From: Fimbriimonas ginsengisoli Gsoil 348 | GTDB taxonomy: Bacteria > Armatimonadota > Fimbriimonadia > Fimbriimonadales > Fimbriimonadaceae | Direction: 5' to 3' | DNA length: 64,000 nucleotides | Assembly: GCF_000724625.1 (NCBI RefSeq) | Contig: NZ_CP007139.1 | Coordinates: forward strand, 4,278,001-4,342,000 | Shown here: positions 25,074 to 34,689 of the stretch, in pieces | How the letters are laid out: every line of letters begins with the position of its first letter | How positions within the stretch are numbered: the stretch's first letter is position 1 | Notes under the pieces: generated by a model | Databases searched by the model: none | Told to the model about the DNA's origin: nothing | The model's input: the letters and a program-made list of their open reading frames with translations, nothing else | Program-made: the position numbers and the translations under genes

Positions 25074-26696
25074 GTGTTACATCCGCGCCGCCCGCTAGTC
25101 GCGCTCTTCGTGTCTTTCGCTGCCATGTTGGCGCTATCCGGATGCGGCGGCGGTAGCGGATCGGCGTCGACTTCCCGTTTGAAAGTACCGATCGATTGGC
25201 CGGCGCGGCAGCGGGCGTTGGGGGCGACCGAGTCCGCAGAATCGGTGCTGGTGGTTCTGACTACTCCCGAACCGGGAGGCAAAGGTTTTAGCGCTTTCGG
25301 CAATCGAGGCGCCGACTCTTCGGCGCACCAGACGATGGCGATTTCGGTGGACAAGGTTCCGGTGGGAATCTGGCGGCTCCAGGCGGAGTTCCATGCTCTT
25401 CCGGAAGGGAACGGGGCCACGGTTGCCACGGCCTCCGCGATCGTCCAGGTCCGAGCGGACGGCGCTCTTTTGAGCGCCTCGGGTGCGCCGCTGGGCAGCA
25501 TCGCCGTCCAATCGCAGATCGCGGGAGTCGTCGTGAACGACCAGCAGACGGTGACCGTCGGCTCCCAAGTGGCCCCTGAGGTCACCGCCTTTACGCCAAA
25601 TGGGATCGCGGCACTTTCGCCGAACGCCGTGCGGTACGCGATCGTCGGCGGGGGTGAGCACGCCACTCTGACAAGTGGCCTTGTGAGAGGGGTGTCCCCA
25701 GGGGACGTGACCGTGACCGCAGAGGTAGACGGCATTACCAGCGGAGGGCAAGTCATCTCCGTGGTGACACCGGGAACGAAAATTACGACGGTCGACATTG
25801 CGGCGCAGGGCCTCGCAGGGATGCCCGGGTCGAACACGATCTATGCCGCGGTGGGAGGGCAGGGAGCTCAGAATCCAAACTCCGTTGTCGCGATCGACAC
25901 GTCAACCGGAGCGGTGACCGGCAGCGTGTCCATCGGCAGCGCTCCGCAGTACCCCACTCTGTCGGCGGACGGAAAAACGCTTTACGTGGTGGTGGACAAC
26001 GGAGCGAGCGTCGCGAAAATCGATTCGACCACGATGACGAAGACGGCGGAGTTTAGTATCGGGACCGACCCGTTCGGACAGCCGTTAACGGCAGCGGGCT
26101 TGGCCGTCTCGCCGGTCGATTCGAACGTGGTGGCGGTTTCCACGAACTGGATTGGGATTGGCATTCAAATCTATCGATCGGGCGTGCGGTTGGGGCATGT
26201 CGATTCGCGGTCGGACCAAGGGGCGACGGCCGTCGCCTTCAACGACACGGGCTCAGCGGTGTTTTCCGTGACGGGCTTTAGCCCGAGTGAACTGATTCGG
26301 GACGACGTCGATAGCTCCGGGGTTACGGCAGTGACCACGGCGGGTGGAAATGGCGGCTACCCGGTTTCCTTCGAGGGCGGGCGGCTTTATGTCGGTAACA
26401 CCGCCTACAATCCGGCCACCCTCCAATCTATCGGCCAGTTTGTGAACGCCGAGGGAACCTTCGGCGGTCTGGCGGTCGACGCTACGCTCGGACGGGCTTG
26501 GCAAGTCTCTCGAACCCGCCTGATCGCCTTCGACATCGCGACCTTCGGGCGGGTTGCTAGTTACCCGCTTCCTTCCGATAACATCAATTCGACGAACATC
26601 GTCCGGTTCGGAGCGAAAGGAATCGCCTTTATCGAGCAGGGCGGCGGCATCGGCGGTGGCCGCATCGATCTGCTAAATATCGCCCCTGGCTTGTAG
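25074..26696 (+). CDS. Lipoprotein with Ig-like and beta-propeller regions
   Basis: 540 residues from a GTG start. The lipobox is ALSGC at about residue 23, followed by GGGSGSAS. Residues ~150-240 resemble a bacterial Ig-like segment (ALSPNAVRYAIVGGGEHATLTSGLV). The remainder is a YVTN-type beta-propeller: VVAIDTSTGAVTGSVSIG, PTLSADGKTLYVVVDNG, VAKIDSTT. It is attached to the envelope and likely binds a ligand or protein; no enzymatic motif is seen. Confidence 0.72.
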   Translation: MLHPRRPLVALFVSFAAMLALSGCGGGSGSASTSRLKVPIDWPARQRALGATESAESVLVVLTTPEPGGKGFSAFGNRGADSSAHQTMAISVDKVPVGIWRLQAEFHALPEGNGATVATASAIVQVRADGALLSASGAPLGSIAVQSQIAGVVVNDQQTVTVGSQVAPEVTAFTPNGIAALSPNAVRYAIVGGGEHATLTSGLVRGVSPGDVTVTAEVDGITSGGQVISVVTPGTKITTVDIAAQGLAGMPGSNTIYAAVGGQGAQNPNSVVAIDTSTGAVTGSVSIGSAPQYPTLSADGKTLYVVVDNGASVAKIDSTTMTKTAEFSIGTDPFGQPLTAAGLAVSPVDSNVVAVSTNWIGIGIQIYRSGVRLGHVDSRSDQGATAVAFNDTGSAVFSVTGFSPSELIRDDVDSSGVTAVTTAGGNGGYPVSFEGGRLYVGNTAYNPATLQSIGQFVNAEGTFGGLAVDATLGRAWQVSRTRLIAFDIATFGRVASYPLPSDNINSTNIVRFGAKGIAFIEQGGGIGGGRIDLLNIAPGL

Positions 26697-26831
26697 ACCA
26701 AGCCAGAGGGTTCGTCGCGAGGCTGACGATCGGGCAACTGCCTCTGGGCTACTCCTGGGCGGAGAAGAATTCGGGAACGCCGCCTAATGTGTCGCCCTGT
26801 TAGGCGGCGAACACGGAGCAATTAGGCACTT

Positions 26832-27797
26832 TTACAGCGTCTCGGTCACCTTTCGGATGTGTTGCGGGCGATCGGGGTCCAAGCCGCGGGCGCGGGCGGC
26901 GGATAGGGCGAGCCACTGTCCGAACATGGCATCCCAAAGCGGCTCTAACGGCTCGTGCTCGACTCGGCACTCGGGCGCTTGAACGATGGCGCAGCCTTGG
27001 GCGGCGAGATCGGGCTTCGGGCCGTCAAACGAAATGATCGCCGAGCCATGCCCGGCCAGCGCCTTTGGGCCGTGTTCGAAATCCGCGCTCGAATATGCCT
27101 TGCAAGGGATCAGCGCGCATTCCATGAGCTTCAGCGCGGCTTCTTGACAGGTCGAGAACCCAAACGTCCGACCCAGGGCGAAGACCGGCTGGCAGCGCAC
27201 CGCAGTCCCGCTCGACTCGACGGCCGCGTTGCGCGCAGTCTCAATCCACGCGTCGTTTGGCAAGAGGTCGGCGGGATCGGGCAATTCGCCGCCGAGGGCG
27301 CGGACGACCTGATAGAGGGCGAGCAGGGAAGCGGAGTAGGTCTTGGTTGCGGCGACGGAGTTCTCGGCCCCGCAATTCATGAGGATCGAGTGGTCGGCCT
27401 CCCTGGTGAGCCGGGAACCAGCCGTGTTGGTTATGGCCAGCGTGGCGTGGCCGTCCTCCCGCATCGCCGCCAGCACCTCGGCAACATCCGGCGCCGCGCC
27501 GCTTTGCGAAATCCCGATGGCGAGGCACCGCGGATATCGGATCCGCCGATGAAATTGAGTGATGACGCTGGGCGCGGCGAGCATCGCGGGAATTCCTAAG
27601 AAGACCTCGATCAAGTACCGAGCATATAGGGCGGCGTTGTCCGAAGAGCCCCGAGCGGCGAGCAAGACCATGTCGAACCCGCGATCCCCGACGGCTTGGC
27701 GGGTCGCTTCTCGGGCCGATTCAAAGTAACCGGCTGCGTTTTTCGCCAGCAAGTCCGGCTGCTCGCGGATTTCTTGCTCCATCAGGGGGCCTAACAT
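26832..27797 (-). CDS. SIS domain sugar isomerase-like protein (GlmS C-terminal/AgaS type)
   Basis: The ATG at 27797 gives 321 residues (an ATG at 27782 is also possible); the open frame extends upstream across the divergent promoter and is not used. Two SIS domains: MVLLAARGSSDNAALYARYLIE and later VFALGRTFGFSTCQEAALKLME. The phosphosugar-binding ISQSG is in the first. The MEQEIREQPD start is typical of GlmS isomerase-like proteins without the glutaminase domain. It probably isomerises or deaminates an amino sugar phosphate. Confidence 0.85.
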   Translation of the reverse strand: MLGPLMEQEIREQPDLLAKNAAGYFESAREATRQAVGDRGFDMVLLAARGSSDNAALYARYLIEVFLGIPAMLAAPSVITQFHRRIRYPRCLAIGISQSGAAPDVAEVLAAMREDGHATLAITNTAGSRLTREADHSILMNCGAENSVAATKTYSASLLALYQVVRALGGELPDPADLLPNDAWIETARNAAVESSGTAVRCQPVFALGRTFGFSTCQEAALKLMECALIPCKAYSSADFEHGPKALAGHGSAIISFDGPKPDLAAQGCAIVQAPECRVEHEPLEPLWDAMFGQWLALSAARARGLDPDRPQHIRKVTETL

Positions 27798-27818
27798 CCG
27801 CACGATTATAATCTGCCC

Positions 27819-29531
27819 ATGAGCTTGCCCATCGCCTTCACCGATCTCATCGCGAAGGTAGCTCGCGAACCGGACTCCTCCAAAGCGCTGCAGGAGATTT
27901 CCCGGGCAGCCCTTGGACTCACAAAAAGTCAGCATGTGCTCGTCGCCGTTCTAAACGAAGAGATTGGCGAGTTGGAAGGGCGAGCCGGCGCGGGGGATGG
28001 ATTTGGAGACCCTGGGCAACGCTGGGCCCTGTCGGTGGGAGGGCGCGAAGGGATTGTAGGTTACGTCGCCGCAACGGGGGCGACGGTGGTGACCGGGAAT
28101 GTTCACCGGGATTCTCGCTATCTTTCGGTGTTCCCATCCACGCAAAGCGAGATGGCGGTTCCGGTTACGGACCACGATGGACGTATCCGCGGGGTCTTGA
28201 ATCTCGAAGCGGATGCCCTCGAAGCGTACGAGGGGACGGATACCGTCCTTGCATGCGCGTTGGCCGACCTTGTGATGATCGTCTTGGAGCGCGAGGCGCA
28301 TCTGCGGCGGGAGGAAGCCCTGATGCGGGTGGGCGGCGCCGTGGGGTCGGCAGTGACGGAGACGGACCTGATCGAACAGGTGATCCGCGTAGCCGAGGAT
28401 GTGCTTCGGCTGCAGGCATGCTCGATCTTTCTTATCGAACCATCGGGCGAGAAGTTTGTTCTGCGGAGTAGCACGGGGCGGTTGCGCGATCTGGTCGGTC
28501 AGATCTCGTACGACCGCGGAGAAGGGTTTACGGGATGGGTTTGCGATACCGGCCAACCGATCTTGCTGGACAACCCCCAGGGGGATCCCCGTTGGCGTGG
28601 GAAGTACGTGGAATTCCCATCCGAACAGGTGGCAAGCTTCTTGGCGGTTCCGATCGTGTGGCGCGGGCGAGGAATCGGCGCGATTCGGGCATTGCGGCGG
28701 AAATCGGACAACCCGTTCTACGACAACCGCTTCCGAACCGGCGACATGCGGCTGCTGGCGGCGATCGCCGAGCAGCTCGCGATCGGTCTGGAGAGCGTGC
28801 GAAGCACGGAGCGGACGATTCGCGGCGAGCGGATGATCGCGTGGGGCGAGCTAAGCGCGAAAAGCTCTCACATGATCGGCAACCGGGTTTTTGCCCTCAA
28901 AGGGGACCTGAACGAGCTGCGGCACCTATTGGCGGAGTCGTCTCCCTCGGCGGATGAGCTACGGGAGTTGGAACGAAGCGTCTCGACGAACGTGCGTCGG
29001 ATCGAAGAGATCCTCCAGGACTTCCGGGACTTCGTGACGGCGACCCAACTCTCCCGAGAGCCTACCGACCTTAACACGCTGGTCCGGGAGACGTTGGAAG
29101 AGGTCTTTCCCCGGAGGTCGTCGGTCCAGTTGGAGACGGAGTATGCGGCGGACCTGCCCGAGTTTGGAATCGACGGGAAGCGGCTGCGGCGGGCGGTGTC
29201 GGAGCTTATCGAGAACTCGTTGAGCTATATGGACAAGGGTGGGCGCCTGAGTGTCTCGACCTCGGTCGTGGATTCCGAGGACAACGAGAGACTCTACGGG
29301 GCGAGCGCCCACCGTTTCGCCCAGATCGTCATCCAAGACACCGGTCCGGGCGTCGAGAGTGGGAAGAAGACGCTCATCTTTCAGCCTTTCTACAGCGGAC
29401 GGGTCCGCGGTATGGGGCTGGGACTGTCGATCGTCAAGGGGATCGTCGACGCCCACGGCGGGCAAGTCTACGAAGCGGGCGAGCCGGGTGAGGGGGCGAA
29501 GTTCGTCATCCTTCTGCCTCTGACGACGTAG
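27819..29531 (+). CDS. GAF-domain sensor histidine kinase
   Basis: 570 residues, no membrane segment. The first GAF spans about residues 15-160, the second about 170-330 (QACSIFLIEPSGEKFVLRSS, GEGFTGWVCDTGQPILLDNP). The phosphoacceptor is probably His351 in SAKSSHMIGNR. The HATPase domain has ELIENSLSYMD (N box), IQDTGPGV (G1) and GMGLGLSIVKGI (G2). A soluble kinase sensing a small ligand through GAF; no response regulator lies nearby. Only 21 bp separate it from the divergent SIS gene start. Confidence 0.9.
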   Translation: MSLPIAFTDLIAKVAREPDSSKALQEISRAALGLTKSQHVLVAVLNEEIGELEGRAGAGDGFGDPGQRWALSVGGREGIVGYVAATGATVVTGNVHRDSRYLSVFPSTQSEMAVPVTDHDGRIRGVLNLEADALEAYEGTDTVLACALADLVMIVLEREAHLRREEALMRVGGAVGSAVTETDLIEQVIRVAEDVLRLQACSIFLIEPSGEKFVLRSSTGRLRDLVGQISYDRGEGFTGWVCDTGQPILLDNPQGDPRWRGKYVEFPSEQVASFLAVPIVWRGRGIGAIRALRRKSDNPFYDNRFRTGDMRLLAAIAEQLAIGLESVRSTERTIRGERMIAWGELSAKSSHMIGNRVFALKGDLNELRHLLAESSPSADELRELERSVSTNVRRIEEILQDFRDFVTATQLSREPTDLNTLVRETLEEVFPRRSSVQLETEYAADLPEFGIDGKRLRRAVSELIENSLSYMDKGGRLSVSTSVVDSEDNERLYGASAHRFAQIVIQDTGPGVESGKKTLIFQPFYSGRVRGMGLGLSIVKGIVDAHGGQVYEAGEPGEGAKFVILLPLTT

Positions 29532-29539
29532 CATCGGAG

Positions 29540-30496
29540 CTACGGACGGGCGAGAAAATCGTAGGTTATGTCTCCGAACCCGGGAAGGCCTTCGTGGCCG
29601 TAATCGGGATAAACGACGGTCGATTTGAGGCCGCCGAGCTTGTTGTATGCAGCGAACTGGGTGGAGGGGAGGCAGATGTTATCCATTAGGCCGACCCCCA
29701 TCATCACCTCCGCTCGGACGCGGGGGGCGAGGAACTGGATGTCGATGTAGCCGAGGCGGGTGAAGATCTCCTCCTCTCGCGTGTGGCGAGGATCGTGCAT
29801 GCGGAAGAAGTGCCGGATCTCCTCATAGGCGGAGCCGCCTTGGTCCATCTCCCACGTCCGGCGGTAGTCGCTTAGGAACGGATAGACGGGCGCCGCCCTT
29901 CGGATGCGAGGCTCGAGTGCCGCGCAGGCGATCGTCAGGGCTCCCCCTTGAGAGCCACCCATCGCGGAGACCCGGTTGGCGTCGACTTCCGGCATCTCCA
30001 TCACGATTTTCGCTAGCTGGGCGGTATCGAGGAAGATGCTCCGGAAAAGGAGCTTTTCGGGTGCATCGTCCAGTCCCCGGATAATGTGCCCTTTGTGGGT
30101 GGGGCCTTTCACACCGCCCACGTCTTCGGAGAGGCCGCCTTGGCCGCGACAGTCGAGGGAGGCGACGCAGATTCCGTTGGCGACGTACGCCAGTTTGTCG
30201 TGCCATTCGCCTGAGTGCCAGGTGTAACCGTGGAACTGGAGTACGGCCGGGCAGTCGGCTTTGCCCTTCGGGCGAAGGAATTTCGCATGGATTCGGGCAC
30301 CGCCGACGCCAGTGAACCAGAGGTCGAAGCATTCCGCGAAATCGGCCGCGATAGGGTGCGGGGTCAACTCAAGGTTTGAATCGACGGCACGCATCTCGGC
30401 GAGGGCGGTGTCCCAGTACTCCTCGAAGTCGGCCGGGCGAGGGTTTCGGCCCTGATAATGCTCCAGTTCGTGCAGCGGCATGTCGACAAGCGGCAT
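29540..30496 (-). CDS. Acetyl xylan esterase / cephalosporin-C deacetylase
   Basis: 318 residues, the usual length for carbohydrate esterase family 7. PRPADFEEYWDTALAEM near the N-terminus, oxyanion region QFHGYTWHSGEW, RGQGG, the nucleophile Ser182 in GGSQGGAL, Asp about 270 (GLMDNICLPST) and His about 302 (YGHEG). It removes acetyl groups from xylo-oligosaccharides, probably inside the cell because no signal peptide is present. It begins a block of carbohydrate genes. Confidence 0.9.
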   Translation of the reverse strand: MPLVDMPLHELEHYQGRNPRPADFEEYWDTALAEMRAVDSNLELTPHPIAADFAECFDLWFTGVGGARIHAKFLRPKGKADCPAVLQFHGYTWHSGEWHDKLAYVANGICVASLDCRGQGGLSEDVGGVKGPTHKGHIIRGLDDAPEKLLFRSIFLDTAQLAKIVMEMPEVDANRVSAMGGSQGGALTIACAALEPRIRRAAPVYPFLSDYRRTWEMDQGGSAYEEIRHFFRMHDPRHTREEEIFTRLGYIDIQFLAPRVRAEVMMGVGLMDNICLPSTQFAAYNKLGGLKSTVVYPDYGHEGLPGFGDITYDFLARP

Positions 30497-30529
30497 GCCG
30501 ACTATCTCACCCTATTTTCAACGGGAAGT

Positions 30530-30703
30530 GCACGGTCATCGTAGCACGGGCTTCCAGCCCGTGTGTCTCACGACCATCCTGGTCGTGTAAACGTAGCATC
30601 GGCTCCCAGCCGATGAACCCCCTCGACCATCCTTGGTCGCGTGAGAAGGCCAAGGGCAGGATGCCCTTGGGACTCACTGGCAAGATACCAGTGCCACGAT
30701 CGC
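30530..30703. repeat. Cluster of palindromic repeats (family C)
   Basis: Tandem hairpins between two minus-strand genes: CACGGGCTT-CCAGCCCGTG (about 30545-30563), CGACCAT-CCTGGTCG, GCATCGGCT-CCCAGCCGATG (30597-30616), and GGGCAGGATGCCC-type units to about 30700. Bases 30593-30616 equal the reverse complement of 38732-38755. Such arrays look like REP/BIME-style elements. Confidence 0.7.
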
Positions 30704-31453
30704 TTAACGGGCGAACAGGGCTTTCAAGCCATCCAGGGCGTGGCGTAAGGTTGCGACGTCGGCGCCAGGGAGCATGCATTCGAGGCTGACCCGGCTATCG
30801 TAGCCGAGTTCTCGAAGGCGGTCGACGAAGCCGTGGAGCATCGAATCGTCGGGCTGAGGCGCGAAGCGGGGAAGGTTCGCGATGTGGACGTGGGTGGGAG
30901 CGAATGGAATCTGCTCGGCCCAGTGCTGGGCGCTTGGGGCTCCAGCGCCGCCCTCGGCGGCCCATTCGAACAGGACATGGTAAGTATCGGCGGTATAGCC
31001 GACGCCGTGATCGCGAAGGATGCGGGCGAAGGTTCCCAGGTCGTTGCCGACATTGGTTTCGGTTCGATTGAGCGATTCCGGGGCGATCTTGATTCCGTAC
31101 CGGCCGGCGATGGCGTTGACTTCGGCGGCGATCTTGGCAAATCGCTCGTCGTAGCCGCTTTCCGGCGCAAAGCGGGACGCGCCGCTTCCGATGACCATGA
31201 CCTGGATGCCGATCTGGGATGCCCTTCCGATAACCTTCTCGGCGTACTCGAGGTACGGTGCAGAGCCCGAGTCGAACAAGCGAATCGACGATGGAAAAAA
31301 GAGGTTGCTCGCCTCGGCATGCGCGGCTCGGTAGGGCGCTGGATCGAACGGATCCAACGCGACGAAGCTGGTTGCGCCAACTTCGACGTAGTCAAATCCG
31401 GCGGCTAAAGCGTTGGCTGCGCCGGTGAACTCGCTGCAGATTCCATATTTCAT
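30704..31453 (-). CDS. Sugar phosphate isomerase/epimerase (TIM barrel)
   Basis: 249 residues, AP-endonuclease-2-like TIM barrel. Features: MKYGICSEFTG start, FDYVEVGATSFVALD, MVIGSGASRFAPESGYDE, KIAPESLNRTETNVGN with the metal-binding Glu, YTADTYHVLFE, PTHVHIANLPRF, SRVSLECML. The His/Asp/Glu metal ligands of the family are visible. The substrate is a keto-sugar or inositol derivative. Its ATG follows the upstream oxidoreductase stop within a base, so it is coupled. Confidence 0.85.
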   Translation of the reverse strand: MKYGICSEFTGAANALAAGFDYVEVGATSFVALDPFDPAPYRAAHAEASNLFFPSSIRLFDSGSAPYLEYAEKVIGRASQIGIQVMVIGSGASRFAPESGYDERFAKIAAEVNAIAGRYGIKIAPESLNRTETNVGNDLGTFARILRDHGVGYTADTYHVLFEWAAEGGAGAPSAQHWAEQIPFAPTHVHIANLPRFAPQPDDSMLHGFVDRLRELGYDSRVSLECMLPGADVATLRHALDGLKALFAR

Positions 31454-32518
31454 TTACAAGACCACCTTTTCGCCACCCCGGCGGCTGCTTTCGTAGATGG
31501 AAAGTATCACTTTGAGAGGCTCGAGCGCCATCTCGCCCGTGATGTATGGGTCGCGGTCGTCGGCGACCGCCTGAGTGAAGTCCTCGAGTTGGAGGCGATG
31601 TTGTTCGCCCCATTGGTGACTGGGCCTCGCCTCTTCTTCGCTCGTCGCTTCGACTCCGGTGAGGTGAAGGTTGGGGGTGGGTTGCATCATTACGCCGCCG
31701 CCATATTGTCCTTGCTGGGCGGCAACCGGATCGACTTGCCACAGCTTCACTCGATCCCCTTCGAGAATCACGGAGCCGTGGACGCCGTGAACCTCCAGCC
31801 GCTCGGCGAGGCCGGGGTAACAGTTCGTGGAGGCGTGGATGAGGCCGATCGCGCCGGAGTGGTACTCCACCAAAGCGTAGGCGACGTCCTCGACCTCGAT
31901 ACTGTGCGCCATCGTCCGGCAAACCGCCTGCACCGACTTGATGCCGCCCATCACCCACTGCAGCATGTCGACATAGTGGACGCCCTGGTTCATCAGGCAG
32001 CCACCGCCGTCCAGGGCGTAGGTTCCACGCCAGTCGCCGGAATCGTAGTACGCCTGGGTCCGATACCACTTCACGTAGGCATCGCCCTGGAGGACCCGCC
32101 CAAGGTCGCCTCCGAGAGCGGCGTCGCGGAGACGGCGGATGTCGCGGGCGAACCGGTGCTGCGAAATGCAGGTGAACTTGACCCCGGCCTCCCGGCAGGA
32201 GCGAACCAGCCGGGTTGCGGCGTCTAAGGTCACATCGATCGGCTTTTCGACGACGACGTGCTTTCCGGCTTTCGCGGCCGCAATACCGACTTCCGCGTGA
32301 AGACCGCTCGGAACGCAAACAATCGCGGCGTCGATCTCTCCGAAGAGCTCGTCGAGCGTCTTTGCCGCCGGGACACCATAGCGTTCGCTTGCGGCGCAAG
32401 CGGCTGCAGAGTCGGTGTCGTAGACGGCGGCCAGGCGGGCGCCTTCGATCTCAAGAAGCGCGTCGCAATGCGTGGAATAAATTTTGCCGCAGCCGACGAT
32501 GCCGTAGCGCAGACTCAC
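31454..32518 (-). CDS. Gfo/Idh/MocA family oxidoreductase
   Basis: 354 residues. The Rossmann domain starts YGIVGCGKIYSTHCDAL; EKPIDVTLD carries the family EKP motif; CISQHRFARDIRRLRDA is followed by the C-terminal substrate domain (GGCLMNQGVHYVDML with the Gly-x-x-x-Asp/His signature). It oxidises or reduces a sugar or inositol using NAD(P). It overlaps the upstream isomerase (32515) by 4 bp; the three-gene unit 33348 to 30704 is an operon. Confidence 0.9.
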   Translation of the reverse strand: MSLRYGIVGCGKIYSTHCDALLEIEGARLAAVYDTDSAAACAASERYGVPAAKTLDELFGEIDAAIVCVPSGLHAEVGIAAAKAGKHVVVEKPIDVTLDAATRLVRSCREAGVKFTCISQHRFARDIRRLRDAALGGDLGRVLQGDAYVKWYRTQAYYDSGDWRGTYALDGGGCLMNQGVHYVDMLQWVMGGIKSVQAVCRTMAHSIEVEDVAYALVEYHSGAIGLIHASTNCYPGLAERLEVHGVHGSVILEGDRVKLWQVDPVAAQQGQYGGGVMMQPTPNLHLTGVEATSEEEARPSHQWGEQHRLQLEDFTQAVADDRDPYITGEMALEPLKVILSIYESSRRGGEKVVL

Positions 32519-33348
32519 GCGACTCCTCCGGCCCGTTGGAGCACGTTCCGCAGAGCGACGACGGCGGTCTCGAAGAGCTGGGCGCCGCTAAAACCGCCCA
32601 TGGGTCCCGCCGCCTGGAGGTGCGGTTCTAAGGTCAGGTTGCCGTTCCAACCTTCGCCGATCAGATAGCGAAGAGTCTCTTCGATCTCGGCGTCTCCCTC
32701 GCCGGCGGGGACGATGGCCCGTTCGGCGGCTTTCGCATCCTTAATGTGGAGCGTGTCGAGGTGGGGCAGCAACCAAGGGAACCAGTCCTTCGGTCGATAC
32801 CCGAGGAGAACGTCGTTGGCGAAATCGTACACCGCTTTGAAGTGACTGTCGCCGAGCTCGCCATACATCCGCTTGGCGTTCTCGGGGTAGGCGCCCCAGA
32901 AACGGGCGTCGTTTTCGTGGATCAGCACCACCTCTTGGTCCTTTGCGAGCTGCCTCTGTTCCTTCATCCATTCGATGACCTTGGGAGCGAGCTCATCCTC
33001 GCTCCCCTCCGGCACCTCGGGAGTGAAGATGCGGATCCGCTTGGTGTTGACTCGCTGAGCGACATAGCAAGCGCGCTTGAGTCGGTCGAATTCGCGTGCC
33101 TGGGCCATCACGTCGTACTTGACCTTGTTGACCGGCGAGCCGACACAAGAGATCTTGAGTCCGGCGTCGTGCACTTTGTCGAGGATTTTTTCCAGGTGGT
33201 CGAGGGTGAGATCGAGGACGTTGATGCCGTCGACACCTCGAAGGTCGAGTCCCGAGAGGCCGAGGCGAGACAGGGTTTCGACCTGTTCGTCGATGCTCGG
33301 ACTTATTTCGTCAGCGAATCCAGTGAGGTTGAAGCGCGGCGACTCCAT
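32515..33348 (-). CDS. Sugar phosphate isomerase/epimerase
   Basis: The real start is the ATG at 33348, giving 277 residues; the open frame runs further through an octamer repeat, which encodes only a Pro/Thr/Asn-repetitive artefact. TIM-barrel signs: FADEISPSIDEQVETLSRLGLSGLDLRGVD, KISCVGSPVNKVKYD, VLIHENDARFWG with metal ligands, DTLHIKDAK, GWNGNLTLEPHL. First gene of a three-gene sugar operon. Its upstream region contains the VNTR at 33379-33506. Confidence 0.87.
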   Translation of the reverse strand: MESPRFNLTGFADEISPSIDEQVETLSRLGLSGLDLRGVDGINVLDLTLDHLEKILDKVHDAGLKISCVGSPVNKVKYDVMAQAREFDRLKRACYVAQRVNTKRIRIFTPEVPEGSEDELAPKVIEWMKEQRQLAKDQEVVLIHENDARFWGAYPENAKRMYGELGDSHFKAVYDFANDVLLGYRPKDWFPWLLPHLDTLHIKDAKAAERAIVPAGEGDAEIEETLRYLIGEGWNGNLTLEPHLQAAGPMGGFSGAQLFETAVVALRNVLQRAGGVA

Positions 33349-33378
33349 TCGAGGGACGTTACCCTGCTTGTGGGGAGT

Positions 33379-33506
33379 GAGGCGTTGAGGCGTTGAGGCG
33401 TTGAGGCGTTGAGGCGTTGAGGCGTTGAGGCGTTGAGGCGTTGAGGCGTTGAGGCGTTGAGGCGTTGAGGCGTTGAGGCGTTGAGGCGTTGAGGCGTTGA
33501 GGCGTT
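33379..33506. repeat. Octamer tandem repeat (GAGGCGTT) x 16
   Basis: Exactly 16 perfect head-to-tail copies of GAGGCGTT (128 bp). It sits between the divergent starts at 33348 (minus) and 33653 (plus), 31 bp upstream of the isomerase ATG. The unit is not a multiple of 3. Slippage could change promoter spacing or an upstream reading frame. Confidence 0.95.
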
Positions 33507-33652
33507 GCCAGCTTGCTGCTTTACCCTTTCCTTCACGCCCAGTGCCCAACGCCCTAACGCCGAGATCCGGTCTGCACCTCACGCCTTAATGCCAAGCAGT
33601 TTCGAGCGCGCCGAACGTTCTCATTGTCGAAAGGGCGGTAGGATTTTCAGCG

Positions 33653-34672
33653 ATGAGGGGACTGCTTGTGGGGGCGGGGGGAATGGGGCGGGCTTGGGCT
33701 CGTAACCTGTCAGCGAATGGTGGGGTGACCCTTGCGGGTTGGGTGGATGTGCGGCCGGGGGCCGCTGAGGCGGCAGGGGGAGAACTTGGCCTAAACGTGG
33801 GCTATTACGGTGTGGACCTTGGGACCGCATTGAAGGAAGTTGCGCCAGATTTCCTGGTGGATGTGACTCCACCCGAGGTGCACCATGAGGTGACGTTAGC
33901 CGCCCTTGCCCACGGCGTGCCAGTAATCGGTGAGAAGCCGATGGCGGCGAGCATGGCTCAGGCCCGGAAGATGGTGGAAGCTTCCGAAACGGCAGGGAAG
34001 CTGTACATGGTCAGCCAGAGCCGACGGTACGACGGGCAGATTCGAGCTTATCGGAAACTCATTCGGGATCGCCTCGGTCCGTTGGGCATCCTTAACAGCG
34101 ACTTTTACATCGGAGCCCATTTCGGCGGGTTTCGCGATGAGATGGAGCACGTTCTCTTGCTGGACATGGCGATCCATACTTTCGACGCGGCGCGATATAT
34201 TTCTGGCGCCGATCCGGTGTCGGTGTACGCCGAGGAGTTCAACCCATCTTGGAGCTGGTACCAGGGAGCCGCCAGCGCGACCGCCTTGTTCGAGATGACC
34301 AACGGCCTCCGCTATACCTATCGAGGAAGCTGGTGCGCGGAGGGGCTGCCCAGCTCTTGGGAAGGGGACTGGCGAGCCGTCGGATCGAACGGTACCGCGG
34401 TTTGGATCGGTAACGAACAGCCGAGGGCAGCGATCGTCACCGAGCCGGGTGGGTTTCACTCGAAAACGGAACCGTTGGAAGTTATAAGCGAACCGGTGAG
34501 TAGCGGCATCGCCGGCTCGTTGAAGGAGTTTTTACACGCGCTCCAGACCGGGGAGACGCCGAACGGAGAGTGTCACGACAACATCAAGAGCCTCGCGATG
34601 GTATTCGGAGCCATCGAATCGGCCCGGCGGCGTGAGCGGGTGTCTATCTCAGAGGTGATGGAGACCATTTAG
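33653..34672 (+). CDS. Gfo/Idh/MocA family oxidoreductase
   Basis: 339 residues, ATG start. The Rossmann loop is VGAGGMGRAWARNL; GEKPMAASMAQARKM holds the EKP motif; SQSRRYDGQIRAYRKLI and DMAIHTFDAARYIS belong to the C-terminal domain. Diverged from the paralog at 31454-32518, divergently transcribed from the sugar operon across the octamer repeat, and likely part of the same catabolic set. Confidence 0.88.
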   Translation: MRGLLVGAGGMGRAWARNLSANGGVTLAGWVDVRPGAAEAAGGELGLNVGYYGVDLGTALKEVAPDFLVDVTPPEVHHEVTLAALAHGVPVIGEKPMAASMAQARKMVEASETAGKLYMVSQSRRYDGQIRAYRKLIRDRLGPLGILNSDFYIGAHFGGFRDEMEHVLLLDMAIHTFDAARYISGADPVSVYAEEFNPSWSWYQGAASATALFEMTNGLRYTYRGSWCAEGLPSSWEGDWRAVGSNGTAVWIGNEQPRAAIVTEPGGFHSKTEPLEVISEPVSSGIAGSLKEFLHALQTGETPNGECHDNIKSLAMVFGAIESARRRERVSISEVMETI

Positions 34673-34689
34673 ACGGCAGGGAATCAGGA

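Noticed and set aside
33379-33506. CRISPR array
   Set aside because: Unit is 8 bp with no spacers.
33349-33582. Repeat-encoded N-terminal extension of the isomerase
   Set aside because: ASTPQRLN repeats come from the octamer; the family start fits the ATG at 33348.
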